DNA from: VBOC01 sp035635475
Lineage (GTDB): Bacteria > Bacteroidota > Ignavibacteria > UBA10030 > SZUA-254
Length of the DNA stretch: 64,000 nt
Assembly: GCA_035635475.1 (NCBI GenBank)
Contig: DASQAZ010000134.1
Coordinates: 13,525-77,524 of the forward strand
Direction: 5' to 3'
The notes below the pieces were generated by a model. That model did not search any database. It worked only from the letters and a program-made list of their open reading frames with translations, and was not told the origin of the DNA. Position 1 is the first letter of the stretch. Each line of letters starts with the position of its first letter. Positions 37,197 to 45,574 of this stretch are shown in pieces. Position numbers and translations under genes: made by a program.

Positions 37197-38155
37197 ACCG
37201 GCATCGCCTGTTTGCGCAGACGGCGCAGGAGCGACTTCACGGATAGCTCCCTGCCGAACAGGCCCTGAGGCCGCGTGATCATGATGATCACCAGCGAGAG
37301 CGAATAGATGACCATGCGGTATTCCGCGATCGGGCGCAGCGCTTCCGGGAGGATCGTCAGAAGCGTCGCCGCGATGATGACGCCGGGTGTATTGCCCATC
37401 CCGCCGACTATCACCATGACCACGATTTCGATCGACCTTATAAAACTAAACTGCTGGGGATTTATATAAGAAACGAAGTGAGCGTAGAGTCCGCCTGCGA
37501 TCCCGGCGAAAAACGCACCGGTGACAAACGCAATCACCTTGTACTTGGTCGTATTGATGCCCATCGCCTGGGCGGCAATCTCGTCGTCCCGAACGGCGAG
37601 AAATCCCTTGCCATAGGAAGAGTTGACGAGGTTTGTGACGACGAAGACAGTAATGGAAACGACGCTGAAGACCCAGAAAAAGTTGGTCAGCTTGGGAATT
37701 CCCGTAAATCCTCTTGCGCCTCCGAGGAATTCAAGATTCTGGATAACGACCCGGATGATCTCGCCGAATCCGAGCGTCGTGATGGCCAGATAGTCACCGC
37801 GAAGCCGCAGACTCGGAATTCCGACGAGCAGGCCGGCGAGAGCCGCCACGACCCCGCCAAGAATGAGGGCGAGCGGCAAAATGATCAGGCCCGAGCCGGC
37901 GCCCGCCGAAGCGCCCAGCGTGGTCGATACGACAGCCCCGGTGTACCCGCCGAGAGCCATGAACCCGGCGTGCCCCAGCGAGAATTGACCGGCGTAGCCG
38001 TTGATGAGATTCAGACTGGTTGCCAGGATTATGTTGATTCCGATGTAGATGATGATCTGAAGAAAGTACGGGTTGATCTGGGACTGGAACTGCGAGACGA
38101 TGAAGCTCAGCAGAATGCCGGCCAACAGCAGCATCTTGGACGCGTGGTTGCGCAT
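37193..38155 (-). CDS. livM: Branched-chain amino acid ABC transporter permease LivM
   Basis: A 320-residue inner-membrane permease with about eight to ten hydrophobic segments. The conserved block SLNLINGYAGQFSLGHAGFM is the LivM signature; later GIPSLRLRGDYLAITTLGFGEI and IVGGMGNTPGV are the cytoplasmic coupling region. It begins 2 bp after the livH stop and its end overlaps livG. Confidence 0.94.
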   Translation of the reverse strand: MRNHASKMLLLAGILLSFIVSQFQSQINPYFLQIIIYIGINIILATSLNLINGYAGQFSLGHAGFMALGGYTGAVVSTTLGASAGAGSGLIILPLALILGGVVAALAGLLVGIPSLRLRGDYLAITTLGFGEIIRVVIQNLEFLGGARGFTGIPKLTNFFWVFSVVSITVFVVTNLVNSSYGKGFLAVRDDEIAAQAMGINTTKYKVIAFVTGAFFAGIAGGLYAHFVSYINPQQFSFIRSIEIVVMVIVGGMGNTPGVIIAATLLTILPEALRPIAEYRMVIYSLSLVIIMITRPQGLFGRELSVKSLLRRLRKQAMPV

Positions 38156-38157
38156 GG

Positions 38158-39063
38158 CTACACTTTTTCTGCTTCGGCTCGCCCCAGGATTCCCGACGGT
38201 TTGAAGAGCAGGATCAGGATGAGAATCCCGAACGCGATCGCGTCCCGATACGTCGGGGAAAGATAGCCGGTGACAAACGTCTCGATCAGCCCGATGATAA
38301 AGCCGCCGAGGGCGGCGCCGGGAATGTTGCCGATTCCGCCGAGGACGGCTGCGATGAACGCCTTGAGGCCGGGGAAAACCCCCATCAGGGGATTAATGCT
38401 CGGGTAGAGGCTGCCATAGAGAATCCCGGCGGCGGCGGCCAGGCTGGAGCCGAGCACGAACGTAAATGAAATTACGGTATCGATGTTGATTCCCATGAGG
38501 CTTGCGGCGGACTGGTTGTAGGAAACCGCCCGCATGGCGGTCCCCATCTTGGTCTTCAGGACGATGAAGCGCAGGAGCAGCATCAGGCCCAGGGCCGTAC
38601 CGATCACGATGACGGGGGTCGAGCGCAGGACGAGGTTCGGGGTGTTGATCAGCACCGTCGATGGAAGAAGGGTCGGGAATGACTTCGGATCGGGGCCGAA
38701 GACCAGCTGTCCGCCGAACTCGAGGAAGAGCGAGATGCCGATTGCCGTGATCAGGATCGTGAGCTTTGGGCGGGGACGAAGCGGCCGGTAAGCCAGTTTT
38801 TCTATCGTCACTCCCAGCGCCGAACAGACGAGCATCGAGAGAAGCAGCGTGACCGGCCCGGCAATAAGAAGCGAGCCGCCGACGAGCGGCGTGATGCGCG
38901 GAGCGGCATAGTATCCGACGAACGCGCCGACCATGAACACGTCGCCGTGCGCAAAATTAATAAAGCGCAGGACTCCGTAAACCATGGTGTAGCCGAGAGC
39001 GATAAGCGCGTAGATGCTGCCGAGGGAAATCCCGTTAATGACTTGCTGCAGCAGTTCGCTCAT
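38158..39063 (-). CDS. livH: Branched-chain amino acid ABC transporter permease LivH
   Basis: This 301-residue permease has the LivH N-terminal signature GISLGSIYALIALGYTMVYG and RFINFAHGDVFMVGAFVGYY, followed by further hydrophobic helices and GGIGNIPGAALGG near the C-terminus. It partners LivM. It follows the binding-protein gene with a 37-bp gap. Confidence 0.94.
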   Translation of the reverse strand: MSELLQQVINGISLGSIYALIALGYTMVYGVLRFINFAHGDVFMVGAFVGYYAAPRITPLVGGSLLIAGPVTLLLSMLVCSALGVTIEKLAYRPLRPRPKLTILITAIGISLFLEFGGQLVFGPDPKSFPTLLPSTVLINTPNLVLRSTPVIVIGTALGLMLLLRFIVLKTKMGTAMRAVSYNQSAASLMGINIDTVISFTFVLGSSLAAAAGILYGSLYPSINPLMGVFPGLKAFIAAVLGGIGNIPGAALGGFIIGLIETFVTGYLSPTYRDAIAFGILILILLFKPSGILGRAEAEKV

Positions 39064-39100
39064 GTGCTCTGATCAGGGTGACCGTCACGGTTGGCGGTCG

Positions 39101-40279
39101 TCAGGGCCGGATGGTCTCTCTCAGGGTGAGCTTGCCGTCTTTAATGGCGAGAATGACCGCTGATTTGGAGGCGTTGCGGTTGGCGTCGATGGTGATCGTT
39201 CCGGTGACGCCGTCGAAGCCCTTCGTGGCGGCAATCGCATCCCGCAGCTTCGGCCCGTCCGTCGATCCGGCGCGCCGCATCGCGTCCATGAGGATCCTGA
39301 CGGCGTCATAGCTCAAGGCCGCAATCGCGTCCGGAGTCTCGTTGTACTTCTCGTGAAACTTCTTCACGAAGTTCTGAACGACGTCGCGCGGGTCTGTCGT
39401 GCTGTAGTGGTTGGCATAGTACGTCCCTTCCATTGCCGTGCCGCCGATTTCCAGGAGCTTCGCTGAATCCCACCCGTCTCCGCCCATAAACGGCACACTG
39501 ATGTTGAGCTCACGGCCCTGTTTCACGATGAGGGCCGCTTCGTTGTAGTAACCCGGCACCACGATGATCTCCGGATTGGCGGCCTTAATAGCGGTGAGCT
39601 GAGCTTTGAAGTCGTTGTCCCCCTCACTGTACGCCTGCTCCACGACAATTTCCCCTCCCATTTGCCTAAAACTCTGGGCGAAATACTTTCCGAGGCCTAC
39701 GCTGTATTCGTTTTTCACGTCCTTCAGGAGGGCGGCACGCTTAAGGTTTAATGTATTGTGGACAAACCGCGCAATCACATCCCCCTGGAAATCGTCCGTG
39801 AAACAGACGCGAAAGATGTAGTCGCCGACTTGAGTGACTTTCGGATTTGTCGAGGAGGGGGTGATCATCGGGACTCCGTTCGACTGACAGATCGGAGCCG
39901 CGGCTAAGGTTCGGCCGGATGCGACCTCCCCGACGATCGCTTTCACACCGTCCCGCGTGATCAATTTCGTGACCACGGTGGCCGCTTCTTCGGGCTTCGA
40001 CTGCGTATCCTCGGTGAGGAGCTTGATCTGTTTCCCGAGAACGCCGCCGGAGCCATTCGTCTCCTCCATGACGAGCGTGGCGCCCTTGTGCGTGGATGTG
40101 CCAAACGTCGCGGCGGTGCCGGTGAGGGACGAATACTCCCCGATCGGTATCGCGCTATCACCTCCGCCTCCACCGCATCCGGCAAGAAGCAATATCCCCC
40201 AGATTGCGACCAGAGGATGAGACCCGAGGCAGGCCCGAACGGCGCTTGAGAATGGGTTGACAGCTGATTTTTGGAGCAT
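39101..40279 (-). CDS. Branched-chain amino acid ABC transporter substrate-binding lipoprotein
   Basis: A type I periplasmic binding protein (Leu/Ile/Val-binding fold, 392 residues) with a lipobox LLLAGC, so it is lipidated at about C35 and anchored to a membrane. The ligand-binding start IPIGEYSSLTGTAATFG and the later VGEVASGRTLAAAPICQSNGVPMITPS are typical of LivK-like proteins. ATG 40279 has AGGAG upstream; TTG 40282 is an alternative. It leads the liv operon. Ligands of this family range from branched-chain amino acids to amides and aromatic acids, so the substrate is not certain. Confidence 0.92.
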   Translation of the reverse strand: MLQKSAVNPFSSAVRACLGSHPLVAIWGILLLAGCGGGGGDSAIPIGEYSSLTGTAATFGTSTHKGATLVMEETNGSGGVLGKQIKLLTEDTQSKPEEAATVVTKLITRDGVKAIVGEVASGRTLAAAPICQSNGVPMITPSSTNPKVTQVGDYIFRVCFTDDFQGDVIARFVHNTLNLKRAALLKDVKNEYSVGLGKYFAQSFRQMGGEIVVEQAYSEGDNDFKAQLTAIKAANPEIIVVPGYYNEAALIVKQGRELNISVPFMGGDGWDSAKLLEIGGTAMEGTYYANHYSTTDPRDVVQNFVKKFHEKYNETPDAIAALSYDAVRILMDAMRRAGSTDGPKLRDAIAATKGFDGVTGTITIDANRNASKSAVILAIKDGKLTLRETIRP

Positions 40280-40336
40280 CAAAAATCTCCTGAGGAAGTC
40301 GAAGGTTTAATTGAAGACGGCCTGAATAATTCGCAG

Positions 40337-40364
40337 AGTATACAAAAAAAACCGTTTGAATCAA
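40337..40364 (-). promoter_or_regulatory. Sigma-70-like promoter of the liv operon
   Basis: On the minus strand TTGATT (40364-40359), a 16-bp spacer containing a T run, and TATACT (40342-40337) lie about 58 bp upstream of the binding-protein ATG. The -35 box abuts the T tract of the bshA terminator. Confidence 0.55.
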
Positions 40365-40412
40365 AAAAACGGGGGCTGGTCCGCAAGGAGGGTGAGCCGG
40401 ACACCCACCAGC
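40362..40412 (-). terminator. Rho-independent terminator downstream of bshA
   Basis: Read on the minus strand, GCTGGT pairs with ACCAGC's complement in an outer stem, an inner GTCCG/CGGAC stem encloses a loop of about 14 nt, and CCCCG followed by seven T residues completes the element. It starts 16 bp after the bshA stop. Confidence 0.6.
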
Positions 40413-40427
40413 AGAAAGAGGAGGAAG

Positions 40428-41567
40428 TCAGAACGCAAGAACAGGTTTTTCCGAAAGTACCTGCTGGTAATACTGCTCGTACTGATCGATAATCTTCTCC
40501 GCCCGGAATTCATCGACTGCGCGTTTTCGGCCGGCTGCAGAGAACGACTTATACTTTGTTTCGTTCGTGAGGAGATCGATCGCGTACTTTGCCATCCGCT
40601 CGATATCACCGATCTCTGCGATGTAGCCGGTTTCGCCGTGGAGAATCAGTTCGGGCAGCCCCCCGACGCTCGATGCAATCACCGGCACCTCGCAGGACAT
40701 CGCCTCGAGGGCGGAAAGCCCGAAGCTCTCCGACTGGCTCGGGATCAGGAACAGGTCCGAGGCGGAGAGCAGGGGAACCAGTTCGATCTGTTTTCCTAGA
40801 AATAAAACGTCTTGGGTGAGATCGAGCTCCCTCACCAACCCCTCGCACGTTGAGCGATCCGGACCGTCACCGACAAGAAGAAGTTTCGCGGGCACTTTCC
40901 GCCGGACCAATTCGAAGATTCGAACGACGTCGGGGACCCGTTTCACCGCCCTGAAGTTGGAGACATGAATAAGAATTTTCTCCCCACGCGGGGCGATTCC
41001 CTTCCTGATCTTCTCGGCATCGACCCGGCGATATTTCCCGGTGTCGACAAAATTCGGAATCACCTGAATGTCCTTGTTGACATGGTAGTTCGTGAGCGTC
41101 ATTTCCTTGAGGAATCTCGATACTGCGGTTACCCCGTCGCTCTGTTCGATGCTGAACTTCATGACCGGCAAATAACTTGGCTCCAGGCCGACAAGGGTGA
41201 TATCCGTTCCATGAAGCGTTGTGACGATTTTTGGGCCTGCACTCCCCAGGATTTGTTTGGCCAGGTATGCGCTGATCGCATGCGGTATCGCATAGTGCGC
41301 GTGCAGGATGTCCAAATGCTCGAATTTGGCGACTTCGACAATCTTGCTGGCGAGCGCCGGTGTGTACAGCGGAAAATCAAAGAGGGGGTATGTGGAGATT
41401 TCGACCTCGTGGTAGACGATATTGCCCACGAACCCGTCGAGCCGGATCGGCATTGCATAGCTGATAAAATGGATCTTGTGGCCCCGCTCCGCCAATGCCT
41501 TGCCGAGCTCCGCCGCAACGACCCCGCTTCCCCCATATGTCGGATAACACGAGATGCCGATATTCAT
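40428..41567 (-). CDS. bshA: N-acetyl-alpha-D-glucosaminyl L-malate synthase BshA
   Basis: This 379-residue GT4 enzyme joins UDP-GlcNAc to L-malate, the first step of bacillithiol synthesis. The family-specific N-terminus MNIGISCYPTYGGSGVVAAE, the HFISYAMPIRL and YPLFDFPLYTPALASK segments, LHAHYAIPHA and TTLHGTDITLVG, and the donor site SESFGLSALEAMSCEVPV identify BshA rather than a general GT4. BshB and BshC are not in the window. Bacillithiol would replace glutathione as the main low-molecular-weight thiol. It has its own terminator before the liv promoter. Confidence 0.93.
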   Translation of the reverse strand: MNIGISCYPTYGGSGVVAAELGKALAERGHKIHFISYAMPIRLDGFVGNIVYHEVEISTYPLFDFPLYTPALASKIVEVAKFEHLDILHAHYAIPHAISAYLAKQILGSAGPKIVTTLHGTDITLVGLEPSYLPVMKFSIEQSDGVTAVSRFLKEMTLTNYHVNKDIQVIPNFVDTGKYRRVDAEKIRKGIAPRGEKILIHVSNFRAVKRVPDVVRIFELVRRKVPAKLLLVGDGPDRSTCEGLVRELDLTQDVLFLGKQIELVPLLSASDLFLIPSQSESFGLSALEAMSCEVPVIASSVGGLPELILHGETGYIAEIGDIERMAKYAIDLLTNETKYKSFSAAGRKRAVDEFRAEKIIDQYEQYYQQVLSEKPVLAF

Positions 41568-41728
41568 GATGCCTCAGGGGGAAGTTAACCAGAAATCGGG
41601 GCAAATACAATTGTATCTGCGGTACCTGGGAGTTTTGCGAACTTCCCGGGCGGTTTTGGTGTTTTGAATGAAAAGGTGAGAGAAATGGCCCAAAAAAGCA
41701 ATGAAAAAAAATTAATTTGGGAACGGGA

Positions 41729-41756
41729 TTGTTTTTCCCGAAAAACTTATTATATT
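41729..41756 (+). promoter_or_regulatory. Candidate promoter for the zinc-ribbon gene
   Basis: TTGTTT (41729-41734), 16 bp and TATATT (41751-41756) sit in a sharply AT-rich patch within the 257-bp gap between bshA and the zinc-ribbon gene. The element TATATTGT also resembles the Bacteroidota -7 box. The leader would be about 62 nt. Confidence 0.4.
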
Positions 41757-41824
41757 GTTAAAAGTGGCCTCTCAAATCCTTGGAAATTAACAGTTTTTGA
41801 GCATATGAGAAAGGACTCGCGAAC

Positions 41825-42025
41825 GTGAAGCAGAAGGCAAAAGTCATCGGAATTGTGATTACAAGCTGCCCTTGTTGCGGAAATCCGATCAATTTCGATC
41901 GTCAGATAACCAAAGTTTGTGCATACTGTGAAGAGGTGGTCCACATCGACCTTGATAAAGTCGAGGTAAGCTTACGTGGACCGTCAACCGCCGAAAACAA
42001 GCGGGTGAGAATCAGTATGAACTGA
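41825..42025 (+). CDS. Small zinc-ribbon protein
   Basis: The 66-residue protein has two paired-cysteine knuckles, SCPCCGNP and VCAYCEEV, separated by 15 residues, as in a zinc ribbon, followed by a short basic tail. I do not recognise a named family. The start is GTG 41825, preceded by AAAGGA at a good distance; an ATG at 41806 is out of frame and stops after seven codons. A perfect hairpin terminator closes the unit, so it is monocistronic, just ahead of the Fe-S operon. Confidence 0.7.
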   Translation: MKQKAKVIGIVITSCPCCGNPINFDRQITKVCAYCEEVVHIDLDKVEVSLRGPSTAENKRVRISMN

Positions 42026-42085
42026 GTTCCCGGCGCGTCCGGGACTTGGTCTTTCGAACCACGAAAGTCAGTTTTCCATAGATAC

Positions 42086-42114
42086 AAAGATTCCGTGTAG
42101 CGGAATCTTTTTTT
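42086..42114 (+). terminator. Rho-independent terminator after the zinc-ribbon gene
   Basis: AAAGATTCCG (42086-42095), loop TGTAG and CGGAATCTTT (42101-42110) form a perfect 10-bp stem followed by more T residues (to 42114). It separates the zinc-ribbon gene from the Rrf2-led operon. Confidence 0.85.
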
Positions 42115-42115
42115 G

Positions 42116-42143
42116 ACCCGAAAGTGGACTATAATGGTCGGGT
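42116..42143 (+). promoter_or_regulatory. Promoter -10 with flanking inverted repeat, probable Rrf2 operator
   Basis: ACCCGA (42116-42121) and TCGGGT (42138-42143) form an exact inverted repeat whose half-sites are 22 bp apart centre to centre, two helical turns. A perfect TATAAT (42130-42135) lies between them, about 27 bp before the rrf2 ATG. No good -35 box is seen because that position is the preceding terminator. A dimeric Rrf2 protein bound here would block or recruit polymerase, so autoregulation is inferred. Confidence 0.45.
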
Positions 42144-42161
42144 TTAGAGGATCAAGCGACG

Positions 42162-42569
42162 ATGTTTCAGTTATCGAAAAAAGTTGAATACGGCCTAATC
42201 GCCATCCGGCACATGGCGGCAGGCGGTCCCGGGCAGATTCATACTGCCAAGGAAATCGCGGACCGATACCATATCCCGTATGAGCTTCTTGCGAAGGTCA
42301 TGCAGAAGCTTGCCAAGAAGGGGTGCATCGTTTCGTATCAGGGAGTTCACGGGGGCTATATTCTTGCCCGCAATCCGGCCGAGCTTAAGGTGGCGGCGAT
42401 TATCAACGCCATCGAAGGGAAACCCAACGTGACCATCATCCAGTGCGAGGCCGAGAGCCCCGAAAACTGTATCATCCACGACACGTGCACAATCAAGAAC
42501 CCCCTTGTGAAGCTGCAGCTCAACATCAACAGAGTCTTCGAGGATCTTTCCATCGGCGAGATGGTGTGA
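42162..42569 (+). CDS. Rrf2-family (IscR-like) transcriptional regulator
   Basis: This 135-residue protein has the Rrf2 winged helix (QLSKKVEYGLIAIRHMA, TAKEIADRYHIPYELLAKVM, GVHGGYILAR) and three C-terminal cysteines, C95, C103 and C109, spaced as in [Fe-S]-binding members such as IscR, NsrR and RsrR. It would sense Fe-S status and control the downstream assembly genes. Its stop overlaps the iscS start (TGATG), and an inverted repeat flanks its own -10 element. Confidence 0.92.
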   Translation: MFQLSKKVEYGLIAIRHMAAGGPGQIHTAKEIADRYHIPYELLAKVMQKLAKKGCIVSYQGVHGGYILARNPAELKVAAIINAIEGKPNVTIIQCEAESPENCIIHDTCTIKNPLVKLQLNINRVFEDLSIGEMV

Positions 42570-43783
42570 TGAGACTCCCCATCTATATGGACTATCAGGC
42601 GACGACGCCCGTCGATCCGCGCGTGGTCGAATCGATGCTGCCGTATTTCACGGAGAATTTCGGCAATCCCGCGAGCCGTCAGCACCGCTTCGGCTGGGTT
42701 ACAGAAGAAGCGGTCGAATCGGCGCGCGCAGCCATCGCGCGATCTCTCGGAGCAGAGGCGAGGGAAATTATCTTTACGAGCGGCGCGACGGAGTCGAATA
42801 ATCTGGCGCTGAAGGGAGCGGGCGAGGCTTTACGACAAAAAGGGAACCATATTATTACGGTTCAGACCGAGCATCGCTCGGTCCTCGATCCGGCCCGCAA
42901 GCTTGAAAAGCTTGGATTTCAGGTGACCTTTCTGCAGGTCGACGAGCAAGGAATTCTCGATCTCGACCAGCTCCGCGCGGCGCTTACGCCGAAGACCATT
43001 CTCGTGTCTGCCATGTTTGCGAACAACGAGATCGGGACGATCCAGGATATTCGATCGATCGGAACGATCTGCCGGGATCGCGGCATATTTTTCCATACCG
43101 ACGCGACACAGGCGGCCGGGAAGCTTTCGATCGACGTTCAGGAGTTGAAGATCGATCTTCTTTCCTGCTCCGCCCACAAGATGTACGGCCCGAAAGGGAT
43201 TGGCGTACTCTACGTCAGGAGTTCAAATCCCCGCGTGAAGCTAGCGCCTCAGATGGATGGGGGCGGTCATGAGAGGGGGATCCGGTCGGGCACGCTCAAC
43301 GTTCCCGGCATCGTCGGATTCGCAAAGGCCATGGAGCTCAGCATCCTTTCGATGCGCGAGGAATCGAAACGATTGACGGTCTTGCGGGACAAGATGCTCG
43401 GCGCGGTTACCACTCAACTCGATGACGTATGCCTGAACGGGCATCCGACGAACCGGCTCCCGAATAACCTGAACATCAGTTTCCTCGGCGTCGAGGACAA
43501 TGCGCTCATGATGAGCATGAAGGATGTCGCTGTATCGACCGGTTCAGCCTGCAGCACCGCCGACCCGGAGCCATCCCATGTTCTGAAGGCGCTGCGCCTC
43601 CGGCCGGAACGGCTCCATTCTGCCATTCGCTTCTCGCTCGGGCGATTCACAACCGAGGAGGAGGCCGATTATGTCCTTGCGCGCATCGTGGAGTCGGTGA
43701 AGACGCTGAGGAAGCGTATGCCGGCTTCCCGGTCATCCCGATCCCGCGTGCGGGATGAAGCTACCATCGGAAGGGCGATATGA
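42569..43783 (+). CDS. iscS: Cysteine desulfurase, IscS/NifS type
   Basis: A PLP enzyme that removes sulfur from cysteine as a persulfide. It has the class I features MDYQATTPVDPRVV, ATESNNLALKG, the PLP lysine K204 in CSAHKMYGPKG and the catalytic C328 on the loop STGSACSTAD. Length is 404. The last 20 or so residues (rich in Arg/Ser) look like an extra tail. The start at 42569 is within the rrf2 stop and matches the family N-terminus. It coexists with a second, SufS-type desulfurase in the same operon; this one may serve tRNA thiolation or act as an alternative donor. Confidence 0.93.
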   Translation: MRLPIYMDYQATTPVDPRVVESMLPYFTENFGNPASRQHRFGWVTEEAVESARAAIARSLGAEAREIIFTSGATESNNLALKGAGEALRQKGNHIITVQTEHRSVLDPARKLEKLGFQVTFLQVDEQGILDLDQLRAALTPKTILVSAMFANNEIGTIQDIRSIGTICRDRGIFFHTDATQAAGKLSIDVQELKIDLLSCSAHKMYGPKGIGVLYVRSSNPRVKLAPQMDGGGHERGIRSGTLNVPGIVGFAKAMELSILSMREESKRLTVLRDKMLGAVTTQLDDVCLNGHPTNRLPNNLNISFLGVEDNALMMSMKDVAVSTGSACSTADPEPSHVLKALRLRPERLHSAIRFSLGRFTTEEEADYVLARIVESVKTLRKRMPASRSSRSRVRDEATIGRAI

Positions 43784-44085
43784 AAGAGGCCGATATTATT
43801 CTTGCGAATCAATCGGAGTTCATGAAATACCTGAAGTCGAAATTCGCGATGATTCACATGTCGAACTTTTTTTTCCGGGATTTTCATTACGGGGTGATGT
43901 CGTACCTCGCCCAGAAGGGGATCAAACTCAAGTACTACGACGCCGAAAAAATCGCCCGGGAAGTGGGAGCCGAGCTCGAACGAAAAGGGATCTTTAAGAA
44001 AATGGATCATCAATCGTGGCTCCTCAACTACCCGGAATTTGCTCTGCCGCGCACCGAGAAAAAAGCCGCAGTGCCGGCATCATGA
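43780..44085 (+). CDS. Uncharacterised 101-residue protein within the suf operon
   Basis: The ATG overlaps the iscS stop (ATGA) and sufB starts 10 bp downstream, so it is firmly part of the operon. It has no cysteine, which argues against a scaffold or carrier role. It is rich in aromatic residues (MSNFFFRDFHYGVMSYL), then has a short basic-acidic helix (DAEKIAREVGAELERKG) and an aromatic end (SWLLNYPEF). There is no signal peptide or transmembrane segment. I do not recognise the family; its position suggests an accessory role in Fe-S assembly, perhaps adapting IscS to SufBCD. Confidence 0.75.
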   Translation: MKEADIILANQSEFMKYLKSKFAMIHMSNFFFRDFHYGVMSYLAQKGIKLKYYDAEKIAREVGAELERKGIFKKMDHQSWLLNYPEFALPRTEKKAAVPAS

Positions 44086-44095
44086 TTTGGAATAA

Positions 44096-45574
44096 ATGAT
44101 GGAAACGAAACCGAATATACCGAATAGCCCAAGCAGCATCGAAACTCTCGCGACAGGCGAGTATAAGTACGGCTTTGAAACGGCCGTGGAGTACGACTCC
44201 GTCCGTAAGGGGCTCAACGAGGATATTATCCGCGAGCTCTGGGAAAAGAAGGGGGAGCCGGAGTGGATGCTGGAGTACCGGCTGAAGGCCTACCGCCACT
44301 GGTCGAAATTGGAGAAAGCACAGGCCGAACCCAAATGGGCGAATATTAAGTATGGCCCGATCGACTATAATGAGATATGCTATTACTCCGCCCCAAAGAA
44401 GATGCCGAAGCTGGAGAGCCTCGACCAGATCGATCCCGAGGTGAGGCGAACATTCGAGCGGCTGGGAATTCCTCTCGAAGAACAAAAGCTTCTTTCCGGA
44501 GTTGCGGTCGACGCGGTGTTCGACAGCGTTTCAGTTGCCACGACGTTTCGCGAGAAGCTGGCGGATCTCGGCATCATCTTCTGCTCGATGACCGATGCCA
44601 TAAGGGAGCACCCCGATCTTGTTCGAAATTACCTCGGGTCGGTGGTCCCTCATACCGACAATTTCTTCGCATCGCTCAACGCCGCGGTGTTCACCGACGG
44701 GTCATTCGCGTACATTCCGAAGGGCGTGCGCTGTCCGATGGAGCTGTCGACCTATTTCCGCATCAATGCGCGTAATACGGGCCAGTTCGAGCGAACGCTG
44801 ATCATTGCCGATGAAGGCGCATCCGTAAGCTATCTGGAGGGTTGCACCGCCCCCATGCGCGACGAGAATCAATTGCACGCCGCCGTCGTCGAGCTGATTG
44901 CGCACGATCGTGCCACGATCAAGTACTCAACGATTCAGAATTGGTACCCCGGCGACAAGGACGGCAAGGGCGGGATCTACAATTTTGTGACCAAGCGCGG
45001 AAAGTGCGCGGGGAAGGGCTCGAAAATCACCTGGACACAGGTTGAGACGGGAGCGGCGATCACGTGGAAATACCCGAGCTGCATCCTTCAGGGTGACGAT
45101 TCGGTCGGCGAGTTCTATTCGGTCGCCGTGGTCAATAATCATCAGCAGGCCGACACGGGTACGAAAATGATCCACCTCGGAAAGAACACCCGAAGCACGA
45201 TCGTATCGAAGGGAATCTCCGCCGGAGTCGCCCAAAATTCCTATCGCGGACTTGTACGAATTGCAAAACAGGCGACCGGTGCGCGGAATTTTTCGCAATG
45301 CGACTCGCTTTTGATCGGCGACCGGTGCGGCGCTCATACGTTTCCGTATATGGAGGTCAAGAACACATCGTCGAGAATCGAGCACGAAGCGTCGACCTCG
45401 AAAATCGGCGAAGATCAGATTTTCTACTGCAAACAACGCGGACTTTCCACGGAGGATGCCGTCAACATGATCGTCAACGGATTCTGCAAGGAAGTGTTCC
45501 GCGAGCTTCCGATGGAATTCGCTGTTGAGGCACAGAAGCTCCTGGGCATCAGTCTTGAGGGGAGCGTCGGATGA
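44096..45574 (+). CDS. sufB: Fe-S cluster assembly protein SufB
   Basis: A 492-residue core subunit of the SufBC2D complex, on which clusters are built. The SufB beta-helix and C-terminal features are all present: GVRCPMELSTYFRINA, the QNWYPGDKDGKGGIYNFVTK block, QTATG-like KQATGARNFSQCDSLLIGD with the key Cys, and HTFPYMEVKN. The start is ATG 44096 or 44099. Its stop overlaps sufC. Confidence 0.96.
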   Translation: MMETKPNIPNSPSSIETLATGEYKYGFETAVEYDSVRKGLNEDIIRELWEKKGEPEWMLEYRLKAYRHWSKLEKAQAEPKWANIKYGPIDYNEICYYSAPKKMPKLESLDQIDPEVRRTFERLGIPLEEQKLLSGVAVDAVFDSVSVATTFREKLADLGIIFCSMTDAIREHPDLVRNYLGSVVPHTDNFFASLNAAVFTDGSFAYIPKGVRCPMELSTYFRINARNTGQFERTLIIADEGASVSYLEGCTAPMRDENQLHAAVVELIAHDRATIKYSTIQNWYPGDKDGKGGIYNFVTKRGKCAGKGSKITWTQVETGAAITWKYPSCILQGDDSVGEFYSVAVVNNHQQADTGTKMIHLGKNTRSTIVSKGISAGVAQNSYRGLVRIAKQATGARNFSQCDSLLIGDRCGAHTFPYMEVKNTSSRIEHEASTSKIGEDQIFYCKQRGLSTEDAVNMIVNGFCKEVFRELPMEFAVEAQKLLGISLEGSVG

